NCBI GenBank assembly: GCA_037903475.1
Contig: JBAJFG010000015.1
Location: 2,108,001-2,172,000 of the forward strand
Direction: 5' to 3'
Origin: Ancylostoma caninum
Lineage: Eukaryota; Nematoda; Chromadorea; Rhabditida; Ancylostomatidae
DNA: 64,000 nucleotides
Below are positions 1-11,200 of the stretch, one piece after another. Numbering within the stretch: position 1 is the stretch's first letter; each line of letters starts with the position of its first letter. The notes under the pieces are model-generated. The model ran no database searches. It was not told the DNA's origin and was given only the letters and a program-made list of their open reading frames with translations. The position numbers and the translations under genes are program-made.

Positions 1-284
1 TCAGAACCTTAGGGAGTTCAGAAATAGGAAAGTGATTGCAATGTGGTTGACGATGATTATGTAAAGGAGAACATCATGACTTATAATAACGGGCTTACTT
101 CGTCTGTCACGTGTGTGTGTGTGTCAGAAAGAAATTCCCTGATTGGCCAGTGATGGTGATTACGAGGTCAACAAGATGATAGGGACGGGTATGGTGAGGT
201 TCAAAGAATGAAGAGAAGCTCTAAAGGATGGGGAAGTGGAGAGCGGTGAGTGCACCGCGGTGTGGAGGCTGCGCCGGCGCCGAA
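1..284. other. left-edge sequence without a gene
   Basis: I see no coding signal here. A short GT run lies near 112-122. Single degenerate fragments of the neighbouring minisatellite appear from about 230. Confidence 0.5.
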
Positions 285-2055
285 AAGTGGGGAAACGCTT
301 GGGGACGGGTCCAACGGTGTGATAAGGGTGCGCCGGCGTCCAAAAGTGGGGAAACGCCTGGAGTCGGGTCCAACGGTGTGATAAGGGAGCGCCGGCGTCC
401 AAAAGTGGGGAAAAGCCTGGAGTCGGGTCCAACGGTGTGATAAGGGTGCGCCGGCGTCCAAAAGTGGGGAAACGCCTGGAGTCGGGTCCAACGGTGTGAT
501 AAGGGTGCGCCGGCGTCCAAAGTGGGGAAACGCCTGAGTCGGGTCCAATGGTGTGATAAGGGTGCGCCGGCGTCCAAAAGTGGGGAAAAGCCTGGAGTCG
601 GGTCCAACGGTGTGATAAAGGTGCGCCGGCGTCCATAAGTGGGGAAAAGCCTGAAGTCGGGTCCAACGGTTTGATAAGGGAGCGCCGGCGTCCAAAAGTG
701 GGGAAAAGCCTGGAGTCGGGTCCAACGGTGTGATAAAGGTGCGCCGGCGTCCAAAAGTGGGGAAACGCCTGGAGTCGGGTCCAACGGTGTGATAAGGGTG
801 CGCCGGCGTCCAAAAGTGGGGAAACGCCTGGAGTCGGGTCCAACGGTGTGATAAGGGTGCGCCGGCGTCCAAAGTGGGGAAAAGCCTGAGTCGGGTCCAA
901 CGGTGTGATAAGGGAGCGCCGGCGTCCAAAAGTGGGGAAAAGCCTGGAGTTGGGTCCAACGGTGTGATAAGGGTGCGCCGGCGTCCAAAAGTGGGGAAAC
1001 GCCTGGAGTCGGGTCCAACGGTGTGATAAGGGTGGGCCGGCGTCCAAAAGTGGGGAAAAGCCTGGAGTTGGTCCAACGGTGTGATAAGGGAGCGCCGGCG
1101 TCCAAAAGTGGGGAAAAGCCTGGAGTCGGGTCCAACGGTGTGATAAGGGAGCGCCGGCGTCCAAAAGTGGGGAAACGCCTGGAGTCGGGTCCAACGGTGT
1201 GATAAGGGTGCGCCGGCGTCCAAAGTGGGGAAACGCCTGAGTCGGGTCCAACGGTGTGATAAGGGTGCGCCGGCGTCCAAAAGTGGGGAAAAGCCTGGAG
1301 TCGGGTCCAACGGTGTGATAAGGGTGCGCCGGCGTCCAAAGTGGGGAAAAGCCTGAGTCGGGTCCAACGGTGTGATAAGGGAGCGCCGGCGTCCAAAAGT
1401 GGGGAAAAGCCTGGAGTCGGGTCCAACGGTGTGATAAAGGTGCGCCGGCGTCCAAAAGTGGGGAAACGCCTGGAGTCGGGTCCAACGGTGTGATAAGGGT
1501 GCGCCGGCGTCCAAAAGTGGGGAAACGCCTGGAGTCGGGTCCAACGGTGTGATAAGGGTGCGCCGGCGTCCAAAAGTGAGGAAACGCCTGGAGTCGGGTC
1601 CAACGGTGTGATAAGGCTGGGCCGGCGTCTAAAAGTGGGGAAACGCCTGGAGTCGGGTCCAACGGTGTGATATGAGTGCGCTGGCGTCCAAAAGTGGGGA
1701 AACGCCTGGAGTCGGGTCCAACGGTGTGATAAGGGAGCGCCGGCGTCCAAAAGTGGGGAAACGCCTGGAGTCGGGTCCAACGGCGGTGTGATAAGGGTGC
1801 GCCGGCGTCTAAAAGTGGGGAAACGCCTGGAGTCGGGTCCAACGGCGGTGTGATAAGGGTGCGCCGGCGTCTAAAAGTGGGGAAACGCCTGGAGTCGGGT
1901 CCAACGGCGGTGTGATAAGGGTGCGCCGGCGTCTAAAAGTGGGGAAACGCCTGGAGTCGGGTCCAACGGTGTGATATGAGTGCGCCGACGTCCAAAAGTG
2001 GAGAAACGCCTGGGGACGGGTGCAATGGTGTGATAAGGGTGCGCCGGCTTCCACA
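285..2055. repeat. 59-bp minisatellite, about 30 copies, CpG-rich
   Basis: A tandem array whose unit is 59 bp and contains GTCCAACGGTGTGATAAGGG followed by TGCGCCGGCGTCCAAAAGTG. Most copies differ by one to three bases. Copies near 517, 869 and 1220 are 57-bp variants that lack one A and one G, and they lie about 352 bp (six units) apart, which suggests a higher-order unit. Between about 1780 and 1960 several adjacent copies share a 3-bp CGG insertion (62-bp units). The consensus has no stop on the minus strand in any frame, and 59 is 2 modulo 3, so minus-strand reading passes through all three frames and stays open for more than 500 codons. I read those open frames as a by-product of the repeat rather than a protein, because no start context, splice site or unique flanking domain supports them. 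Confidence 0.97.
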
Positions 2056-2627
2056 AGTAATAGGAATTTGCTAGGCGGGTCTATTCCTGCATGAGGGGTA
2101 CGCTTATCCTGTTTCGGCGGACCCTCCTACCTAAATCACCTAGATGTACATTGCTTTCTTTCTTATCCGTGTTCTCTTCCCATTCCGTTTGTGTCTGAGT
2201 GAACCGCTCCTTCCTTTCCGTTTGTATGCACCGGTGGACCCTTATCACTTAAATTACCACAACAACCAGTTGAGCCTAAATCATTTCAACATAACATTTG
2301 CACTGAATTGGTTACACTCAGTTCTTCACGGCCATATACTTCGCTCATATGGAAGAGCATAACTTCGTTTACATGAGGAAAAGCTACCACTTACGGCATC
2401 AAGGGTTTCTCAGGAGAGCGATAGAACTGCGTGGAAGGATGCAGACTTTATCAATCCATCCACACTTTTGTGTTTGCTTTCAAGGTGCAGTATGTGAGCG
2501 AAGCGAGCATCAATAGAAGTCTGGAAGTCCGGCGTTAGCCGGACGGCCAGACTGGTGAGAAATAACATCATTATGCGCATATTTCGATGCTCGTTTGCTG
2601 TGCACGATGTTCCTCTGCGCATCACAG
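2056..2627. other. intergenic, no gene recognised
   Basis: Mixed-composition sequence between the satellite and a retroelement relic. Its right part (about 2440-2600) may be decayed upstream sequence of that relic, but I cannot align it to a domain. Confidence 0.35.
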
Positions 2628-2889
2628 GTCGCATACATTAATCAGTTCCCAGAGGTTAGGCTCACCAAATCGAAACCCTCTACTCCATTAGGTGCTCATC
2701 GCAAGCAATCACATGATAACGTGGAGTTCAAAGTTGGCGTCACGATCTTGTCATATGAACCCGATGTATTAGCACGCAAAACATTGGAAGTTTTGGATTG
2801 CAGCTAAAAGTCCAAAAATGAATAGGAAGGAGAAGTGCATCGCTATAACCAACGAGCTCGCACCCTTTCGAAACCTCTGCGGGTTTTGA
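2628..2889 (+). pseudogene. Penelope-like element relic, GIY-YIG C-terminal tail
   Basis: Two plus-strand frames encode the end of one protein. From 2628 one frame carries TPLGAHRKQSHDNVEFKVGV and then the segment ending LARKTLE. About 2790 the frame shifts, and the next frame carries FWIAAKSPKMNRKEKCIAIT and NELAPFRNLCGF before a TGA at 2887-2889. The order TPLG-x-HR, ARKTLE, (A)FWI-x-AK-x-PKMNR and the ELAP tail is how I remember the GIY-YIG nuclease end of Penelope-like retroelements. This is from memory and not from a search. The reverse transcriptase is absent upstream, so this is a 5'-truncated, frameshifted copy. A GIY-YIG tail from another retroelement class is possible. Confidence 0.5.
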
Positions 2890-3056
2890 TCTGCGTGGGC
2901 GAGTCGCTCAGGCACCTTAAATACCTCTAGCGGCAAGGTTTGGCATTAGCTGGTCCACTACTCTACCCACAGTCCGGTTATTGAGGTGAGCGCTAACTTA
3001 TCTGCATCTCTGGTGTTGTTTCTGAGCTACTTCTCTCTTGAATTAAGTTTCTGTAG

Positions 3057-3998
3057 GAAGATGAGGTGTTTGAGAGGCTAGGTTACAAATGTCTCAACTT
3101 TCCAGGCTCTGACGAAGGCGAGAACGCCGAAACGTTGGCCGTAATGAAGATTGATACCAGTCTTGGCCTACAGACGAACGTAGTGAACTTAAAACAACTA
3201 CCATCATGGCAAGATTTCAAGAATGTTGAACTTGGACTTTAATCAGTTCGCTAAAAAAGCTGTGTCACGAGGTCTCATCAGCAGCCCAACTAAGCGCAAC
3301 TGGTTCTTGAAGTACGTAAGTTAACGAAGTCCTATAAAATTTAGAGTCGATTTCGGTTTGAAAGAAGTGGAAATATTAGGTTGAGGAATTATAAATGTCC
3401 TCTGCATTTCGTCCCCAGCGTCATTATTTTCACTGATTTCGGAAGGCCACTTGTATTCTTGTGAAAGAGCACTCCAGGCACTTCAGAAGATATGTGATTT
3501 GTCTGCTATCCCTCGATTTTTTATTTTTGAGAATTCTTTAGTTGATACTGCACCTACTCATTGCGGACATAGTGAGGGTGCCAACCGCCATCAGCCGAAT
3601 CCTTTACTCTCACGTAAAGAACAGCCGCTCTTTCAAAACCATTATGTATAGTGTCAGATAATGGAAGAGTGTGTCTTGAACATGCAGATGAAAAACCACA
3701 TTTGCTCAGCGACGGGCAGCAGCCTGATCCGACACCTAAACCCAACAGTCACGAATGGGAGGTGACACTGCGTTTGCGGTAAAATATGGAAGAAACACTC
3801 CACTCAAGGATGATGTATAGTGATCAGAAGTTCATTGCTGATCTCTCTGCGCAATATTAGAACCGCTTGGACCAAGACCTCCATCTTTATGATATCAAAA
3901 CAGCGGCTATGAAACTTATTCATGGCATGGTCAAAACGACACGTCGTGAGAAGAGCCAAGAAATAAGGATGGGAAGCCCTCCATCGTTCGCCTCCTAG
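3057..3998 (+). pseudogene. broken multi-exon gene, unrecognised family
   Basis: Several plus-strand segments look like true exons. One begins at 3057 after an acceptor ending CTGTAG, reads EDEVFERLGYKCLNFPGSDE onward, and changes frame by one base near 3225. It continues as LDFNQFAKKAVSRGLISSPT to a GTAAGT donor at 3316. A second follows an acceptor at 3417-3418 and includes ALQALQKICDLSAIPRFFIF. A third, after an AG near 3650, includes VSDNGRVCLEHADEKP. A fourth, about 3829-3998, has a TAG stop at its 11th codon and then DQDLHLYDIKTAAMKLIHGM. The frameshift plus the internal stop indicate a degenerate copy, although an assembly error could explain one of them. I do not recognise the family. 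Confidence 0.5.
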
Positions 3999-5876
3999 CC
4001 CAAGACTGCCGCTACCAACTAACTCCTTTTTCTGCCGATGCAGCGTTCATTGAAGGAGAAAAAGCTTAAAAATTGCGGTGGAGATAAAATTAGGTGGATC
4101 GCTGCGGCGCCTTAAAGCGCAGTGTTTTTTTTACAGAGAGCACTCATTCAACATATGGAGGACGTAGAAATAAACCAACAATTTGGAAAATATTGGATGG
4201 AGCTCTTGTAGTACTGTCGTGGTAGTGATTTGAATTTGATAGTCAAACAGACAATTCCTCAACTTAATTGTTCATAGTTACGAATTGGATAACGCCAGAA
4301 AACGGGTCTGATCATAGCGAACGGGTCTGCTGTGGCACAGTAGTATGGGGAACGTCAGGATTCGAGGTCGACCAATATAGCGTGGGTCCGCCCTGGCTCA
4401 TGTTCTAGATAAGACTGATATACGGTTTCGCCGATGGAGGATGGATCTGCCTTAGCGCAATAGTGTAGAATACACCATGATAGATGTCAGCCGGTGTAGG
4501 AGTGGCGCGCCGGTGTATAGCATCTGGAAAATAGTACCCAATATCGTGGAAAACGTAGGGATATAATTACATCGATGGGTAGAGACGCCCGACTGGTAAA
4601 ACATACGCAACCTACTAGGAGGATTCCGGATGAGCTCAGTTGATGATTAGATTTGCTTCCTTGCAAGTTTTTTTTTCGAGGATTTCGCAAGTGTTAAGCT
4701 TTTGCACAAACCTCGAGCGGCTGCCCACCGCACTTTCAAGCGCCTCGCAGAAGCTGTATTAAGTAAACAGTAATTAAAAAAACAAAGACTGAAGAAGGTC
4801 CTTCTATAGGATGATATGCTCGTAGTGGTCCAAGGAACACCCCACTCCATAATTGTACAAGACCGAAGCATCAAATTAATGAATCACTTCATAGTTGTAA
4901 AAACAAAGTGTTGCAGAACATCCTGACCAGCCCAATATTAGTCAGAATGGTGTTGCAAGTAGTACAAGATACAATCTACTCATTCTCCTCGCATTGCTTA
5001 TTCTTCTTCATGCAATAAGATAAGTGAATAATAATTATCACGCATTTATTGTACATACGGATAATATGTATAAGTCCAACAGTCTCAGCATTATCACCAC
5101 TCACATTTTTGATTAGGTTTGTCACCATGACCACCGAGACAGAACATCTCGACATAGACGAACACCCCAGCAGAGAAAACCAGAATAAGGAAAGAATTCC
5201 TATCGCTCATCCTAAAAAGAACCATTTTACATCAACATTCGCGATCGTCTATACGGACAAACTGATGGAGACTGACCGATCGACCTGACGAAAAGGAGCT
5301 GCTTCTGCTCCGCCCTGCTTCCTTTCATGCAGATCCTACTTAGTTTTTTTTGGCATCATTTGAAAACCAAATTGGGTTAATGAAGCTCTTAAGTGACGGG
5401 AGTAGCATCAGGTATGGAATTTTAATGGGAAAGACAAAACATAGACAACAAACAACAATTTACCAAAATAATCAAATGGTTGCAGTTCGTCAATCACTTT
5501 TTGAGATGTGTCACACAGAATTCAGCTGACAACGAGACTGTTGAGGAGCTCCAACCTTGTCTAGTCTGCAGTCAACTCTATGGGCGAAGATATTGGCTGA
5601 ACGAAGTTTTCCGATCCATCGTTATGGTAGATTCTGCAAATCGAAACTAAAACTGCGCTCACTCTTGGTCCTAACAGGGGAAGCGCACGAGGCTAGTCCC
5701 TATGATTGAAACGACCCATCCGTCTTCGGTAACATTTTCTAAGGCGATGCTAATGTATGCATATCATTTTCGCCAAATGGCCCTGATGCGCGCAGGAGAG
5801 CGCGTCAAAGACTTTTTGGCGACATTCATCTTTCACGTGCCCAAGATTTTTAAAAAGGCTTTTCTCGACTGAAACA
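3999..5876. other. intergenic, no supported gene
   Basis: No exon with paired splice sites was found. A small open frame at 5127-5288 begins MTTETEHLDIDEHPSRENQN and is hydrophilic. It lacks a convincing acceptor or downstream exon, so I do not call it. Confidence 0.4.
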
Positions 5877-6047
5877 CACGGGGATCATTCGAGGTGCTGA
5901 ATACAAATATCATGTCCATTTTATACCGTGACGCTACTTTTGTAGGGTTGCGGTAGCTGTACTACCGCATGCACCCATGCACCTACCGTAACTCTACAAA
6001 ATGGCGTTACAGTGCAACATATTCTGGCACCTCAAATGACCCCCGTA
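5877..6047. mobile_element. foldback element (non-autonomous)
   Basis: An inverted repeat of about 170 bp. The outer ends pair (GGGATCATTCGAGGTGC against GCACCTCAAATGACCCCC). A second inner pair flanks the centre (ACTTTTGTAGGGTTGCGGTAG against CTACCGTAACTCTACAAAAT). It encodes nothing. The structure fits a foldback or MITE-type element, and the transposase family is unknown. Confidence 0.75.
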
Positions 6048-6738
6048 TGCAAGGTTGCTTGTTGTTTACACTCTTTAATCACACCGGCATAATAAATATC
6101 TAGCCTTAAATAGCGAAGAGTTCGGCAGATTTCTTCACATCTCCATCGGTCAGTTCCGTCCAATCGCCAACGAGTTCTCTTCCATCCTTTCCGCTCCTGA
6201 TATTCTTGTGATGTTGATTGTGACGATGTAAGAAGAATCAGTCGACTGCTTTCGCATACGGTCCACGCTTGGCAAATGTGTATTCAACCGGGTCCTTGCA
6301 CACTGGTTTTAGTAAGATGTGATGGAGGCAGAGGCTGGAGAGGACCGACTGCCCTCGATCACACACGGTGCAGAACTGCAAGGTTTCAGTCAAAAAATTT
6401 TTTGAAGAGTTTAGGTCCATAATGGTTGGATAGTGCCATTTTTTCTAGTTCCTCGTCAATGGAGTCCTGGCAGTCCAGCAGTGGTTGCCGTGATTAGCGG
6501 TCCAATGGAATATCGAAGTTTGCAGAAGCATTTTTGAACAGCCTGGTTTCGTGTGGATATGCGTTCATGGGTCCTAGCTGCAAGCATGGCAGCCGCGGTG
6601 AGGTGGTCGAGTGGGTAACGCATCGGAAGCAGTTCCTGTAGTAGTTCTTGCAGTGGTGCACGTATCGGATGTGTTCTAATCATTAGAAATACTCGAAGCA
6701 AGTTTAAAAGCCTTAAATTCAAGAATGCAAATCGAGTT
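6048..6738. other. intergenic, no gene recognised
   Basis: Only short open frames lie here. None has a conserved-looking composition or splice sites. Confidence 0.35.
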
Positions 6739-6818
6739 GGGCCAGCGGGATTCAAAACCTCGACCTCCTATTTTACAGCCTGACGCTCAATCCACTACGC
6801 CACCTCGCCACCAGGGCG
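6739..6818 (-). repeat. tRNA-derived SINE-like sequence
   Basis: On the minus strand an A-box-like segment (TGGCGTAGTGGATTGAGC) is followed about 30 nt later by a B-box-like segment (GAGGTTTTGAATCCCGC). The flanking bases that would form an acceptor stem do not pair, and the T loop has an extra base, so this is not a functional tRNA. It shares its layout with the copy at 10490-10568, so a dispersed tRNA-derived family is likely. Confidence 0.55.
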
Positions 6819-7121
6819 CAGCACCAGGTGGTCATTGACCACCAGGACTTAGTAGCGTCCTGCAGATTCAGGGGGCATAGCACCAGTGTCCGGGGCGTAG
6901 CCAACCGCTAACCGTCTACTGACCTTAGAGACAAGCAGATTTCGGAGAGGCACTTCTGGAGGATCATCAAACTCGTGGCTGAAGACCACCATTGTTCAAC
7001 CATTTACTCCATCCCTACCCTGCACTCTGGGGCGCTCCAGTGATAATCTGGTGTTGCTCAACCTGTAGGAGACATATCATTTTGGAATTTTGACTGTAGA
7101 TGCGCACTATACCAACGAGTA

Positions 7122-7290
7122 TCCCCCCAAAGTGGCACCGTTTGTTTTTGAGAAACCGTCTTCGTTTTTGAGAAAAACCGTCATTAATGGTCGAAAACTG
7201 GTTTTTGACCATTTTTTGACCATTAATGACGGTTTTTTTTTTCAAAAACGAAGACGGTTTCTCAAAAACGAAAGATGCCACTTTGGGGGA
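7122..7290. mobile_element. near-perfect 169-bp foldback element
   Basis: Left half and right half are reverse complements along almost the whole length. TCCCCCCAAAGTGGCA at the left faces TGCCACTTTGGGGGA at the right, and CGTCTTCGTTTTTGAGAAA faces its complement. The centre is a short repeat of GACCATT. RNA from this locus would form one long hairpin. No coding capacity is present. Confidence 0.85.
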
Positions 7291-8257
7291 GAGTTAGTAC
7301 CACCTAGGCGCATTTCTTGGAGTTGACAGCGTATCGGAACACTTCCCCAAACGAGAGAAATTTCCTGGGAAAGTTGCGGGTTTGAGAGAAAAAACCACGC
7401 TCCAATGACAATTTCTTGTATCTGACAGGTCCTATAACAAGTTTCAACGAGTTCTAGCGGGATCAAACAGTTCCGTACTGAGATCGGTTTTTCGAGGATT
7501 TTAGCTTGAATTTGAGATGATTTAGGCTGTCTTAGCTAAATGGTACGCATTTCTTGCTGAAACATCATTCGTCGTCTCACTGACGCTTATTTAAGTAACC
7601 TTTTCAGTGTTATCTGCTTTTCCTGAAAGAACCCTAGTGTGTCGGTACTTAGTAGCCCATTTCGGAATCGGACAGGACTTAGTTCTCTCCAACCGACACT
7701 GACCACCTAGTGCTGCGCCCTGCTCGCCACTGTTGCCATGCTTGTTTCACCACCTCACAATCAAACGAAACCAAGAACTGAGAATGGAACTTCAAACACT
7801 CCGTGGTCTTAGGAAAGGTAATCAAGGTAATCACAATTGGTTTGAGTGGTCAAAGTTTCATAAATCCCAGCTTTATATGGAGTCCTATGGAAGTGCAATA
7901 TAGACATTTTTGGCGCGCTCTCTCGATAGCATCAGGACCACTAGGCAAAAATGATATTTATACATCAACATCACCTTAGACTACGCTTCTGAAAGTAGAT
8001 CTTTCGTTGCGATCCCCGTGGTGCACTTCCTTGTAGGTTCTTGAAGGGGAACCATATGATAAGACCATTCAAAGAGCCACATTGTTTACAATGATTTTTA
8101 TTTATCAATCAGCGTTTCCAATAACAAATACATAACGTTTCCAACTTGAGCATGGTTCAGTTCACTTTCTCCTAGAATCGGCAATGGCCTCTGGTCAGTT
8201 CCTGCCATGAGACGACGTAATCCACCAATCTGACCTACGGAACAGCGAATATTCCAG
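7291..8257. other. no gene recognised; possible upstream exon
   Basis: Mostly featureless. A stretch at about 8162-8217 could be a further 5' exon of the next gene, because it joins in frame across a possible 41-nt intron (donor at 8218, acceptor at 8257). I rate that as weak. Confidence 0.3.
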
Positions 8258-11200
8258 AAAATGGTGGACGAGGAGACAATGGAAACGGTGGAGAAGCAGG
8301 AAATGGAGCCGAAACCACTCCATTGTTTGATGATTATAACTGGGAATATCCTGGGAATGATACAGATGTGGTTGAATTGCCGAGAAGCACTGGTGGTGGT
8401 GTCAAAAAAGAAGATCAGACGAAATCTACTACAGCCAAAGAGAGCCAATCTACAACAGGGACGGAGAAAACGACAGGATTGACATCGGTGTAGGTTTAAA
8501 CAAGGATTTAGACAGAACTCGTTTGCCATCAAAATCCTCTTCTCTCTCTAGGGAACCAACGACTATCGCAAGTACCGTAGCTCCATCGACTATTGTAACT
8601 GCTGCCGCTTCAACAACTATGGAAACTATCGTAACTCCAACAACTGGTGCAAGCATTATTGCACCAACCACCATTGCAACTGCTGTCGAATATGTCCCCA
8701 TGACCTCCTTCGAGCAAACCACGGTAAAAAGTAAGTTCAACTGTGATCCAAATACTCTTTCAGTGGGCGTGGCCTGTCTCACTCTACGAATGCTTAGCCA
8801 AATGACAAAAATTAGCGATATGTCACTGCTTCAAATGCTTTATAAGGACTATTGTACTACCTGTACTGCCGTTGTTCTTTGAGTGAACCGAGGGAGGGGG
8901 GGGGGGCAGATCCTTCCATATATCCCTCTATTCGTCCCGCTCGCGTACCAGTTGCGCACGGGTTCCGTCAGCTCGAGGAACATGAGCAACATTGCATCGT
9001 TCATTGAAGGGCATCGTGAAGAAGCCTGACCAATGGGCTGGTGGCCTTCCTGTTGTGCTCTTGACATTGCATGGAATCCATTCGCTTACGACTTTCGTCC
9101 AACGGTTGTCGTTAGGCTGCGGGTATACTCTTCGAGGCGTATAGCATTTAGCATCGCCGAAGATTGGAGAGTTTATTTTGGTACGTATTGATTGTGGGCG
9201 GATCGCGACGATCAATCGCTAACTTCGGAGCGCCAACAATTTATCTATGCTTTTTATTAATTGGCACGTCATGTGTGTGTACGTCTGTGCACGAGAACCA
9301 GCCACGAAAGATGGAAACTACCCACCATCGTGTTCAGCGCGTCGATACGAAAACGAAAATTTATTTTTACCTTGATGTACACTTTTATAATGTTCAGACT
9401 TTCAACGGCTGGCAGTTGTTTCCATCATAGTCGGAATGAATGAGATAGAACTCTGCGTTTAGAACCGTATAAAATGGATGAGAGGGGTAGCATGCCTTTA
9501 TAAAGAAGAGAAGGAACCAGACGAGGGATGACAGATGAGGATTGCGCCATAGTGTATGTTAGGCCTGTACACCGCGGTGTAGCTGTGAAGTATGCCACAG
9601 GTGCATACTACGGTGCAGTGTCGCGTTGAAGAAAATGAATGGAAATTGAGAACAAAATGATATCGTCTATCCGAAGCGACGAGTCCGCCCACGCACGCGG
9701 GGATCGAGAGGCGGCGCGGCTGGGACGGATGCTGTTGGCTGCCACGTCATCCATGTCGCAGCCAAATCATTGGTCAATACCATGAAAATAACAATAAAAC
9801 GTGATGCGCAGATCAGGGATGATGACGTGGAGCGCTGGCAAATGTGACAGCTTCTCGATCTCCGCGTGCGTGGGCGGACTCGTCGTTTCGGACAGACTAT
9901 ATAAGTTCTTATATCTTACCACACAAAATAGAACAAGTTCTCATATCTCATCACACAGTTTGCATGACCTAGGATTAGTTGCACAAAAGCAGTTAGCGGT
10001 GAACGGTCGTTGAGACAGCTTCGCTATGAAGTATGCCATGGGCCTTAGCCCGGAGAATTTCAGAGGCAAATCCCGTTCCGAACAAGCGGGGGGCGAGGGT
10101 TGGAACGAGCGGTTGGTTGTTTTTGCTTGTGAAGGAGCCGCTGTAGGACCGCTGAAAACAGGGCTTGTATTCGCATCCGCCCGAGTACTGGCCGTGCTTA
10201 GGCCGCCATGAGTCCGGAAATCATCAGGCCCTACTGCTCCTAATCCAGCGCACAAGGCAGCATTCACAATTACCTGTCAATTGGACTCCGCTACCGTGAC
10301 AACCCCTAAGAGATCGGTCACACGCACAGTCTTGGACGGAAGAGCCTCGGGTTCGTCGCCATTGTGGATCCAAAGTGATCCACCGAAGTATAAAAGCAAC
10401 ACAGGTGTGAAAATTCTCATCAGAAATACGAAAAGATGGCTGTTTGCAAGGCCCATCTATGTTTTCTTAGTGCTTGCTTGCTTCTATTAATGAACGGATT
10501 CGAACCAACCTGACCATTGCTTATCATGGATTGACAGTTAGTTGCTTCATCCACTAGACCATCCACGCTGTTGATCTCTCCCCACTATAGGGCTGGGCAC
10601 GCTGGCAATCGCAGCGACGGCGATTTGGTCGCCACGCGATTCAACTTGCAAACATCACAAATGCTGCCGTAGTCATTCCACGCGCCCTCATTTTCAAAAA
10701 CAAACCGTAGACGCGAGGCCGATTTTTACAAAATCTCACGAGAAATGATGTGGCGACCAAATCGCCGTCGCTACAAGCATGCACAGCCCTCCACGGAGCA
10801 CCTCAGGTTGACCAATGTCAATCAATGTGCTAGTTGAAAATATCTCATCACTTTGCCACTCCTCCTTCGACTACTAAAAGCAGTCATTTACCTTTCACTA
10901 TAAAGTCTTTGTTCCAGCAGCAATCACCACTTTACTAACGTCCACTGTACTATCGCCTACAACAGTAAAACGGTTGACACAAGCAACGAAACATAGAACA
11001 ACCAAGAAGTATGTAGCAGTCAATAAACTATCGGATTTTTCACATACTTGTTGAGCATGAACTTTCAGGTTGAGAAAAACAACAGAAATACCTGATGTAG
11101 TGTCGCTACTAGATTCACTAGATGAAAAAGTGAAATACGGTATATTTGCCGGAGGAGTTGTTGTACTTTTGATATTTTTATTCTGTTTATATCGGCTCTG

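Noticed and set aside
160..1842. Very long minus-strand open frames over the satellite (up to 560 codons).
   Set aside because: They follow from a stop-free 59-bp repeat and are open in all three frames at once. No start context or unique domain.
3419..3780. Resemblance of NGRVCLEHADEKP to the catalytic region of carnitine acyltransferases.
   Set aside because: The order of the surrounding exons does not fit that family, so no function is assigned.
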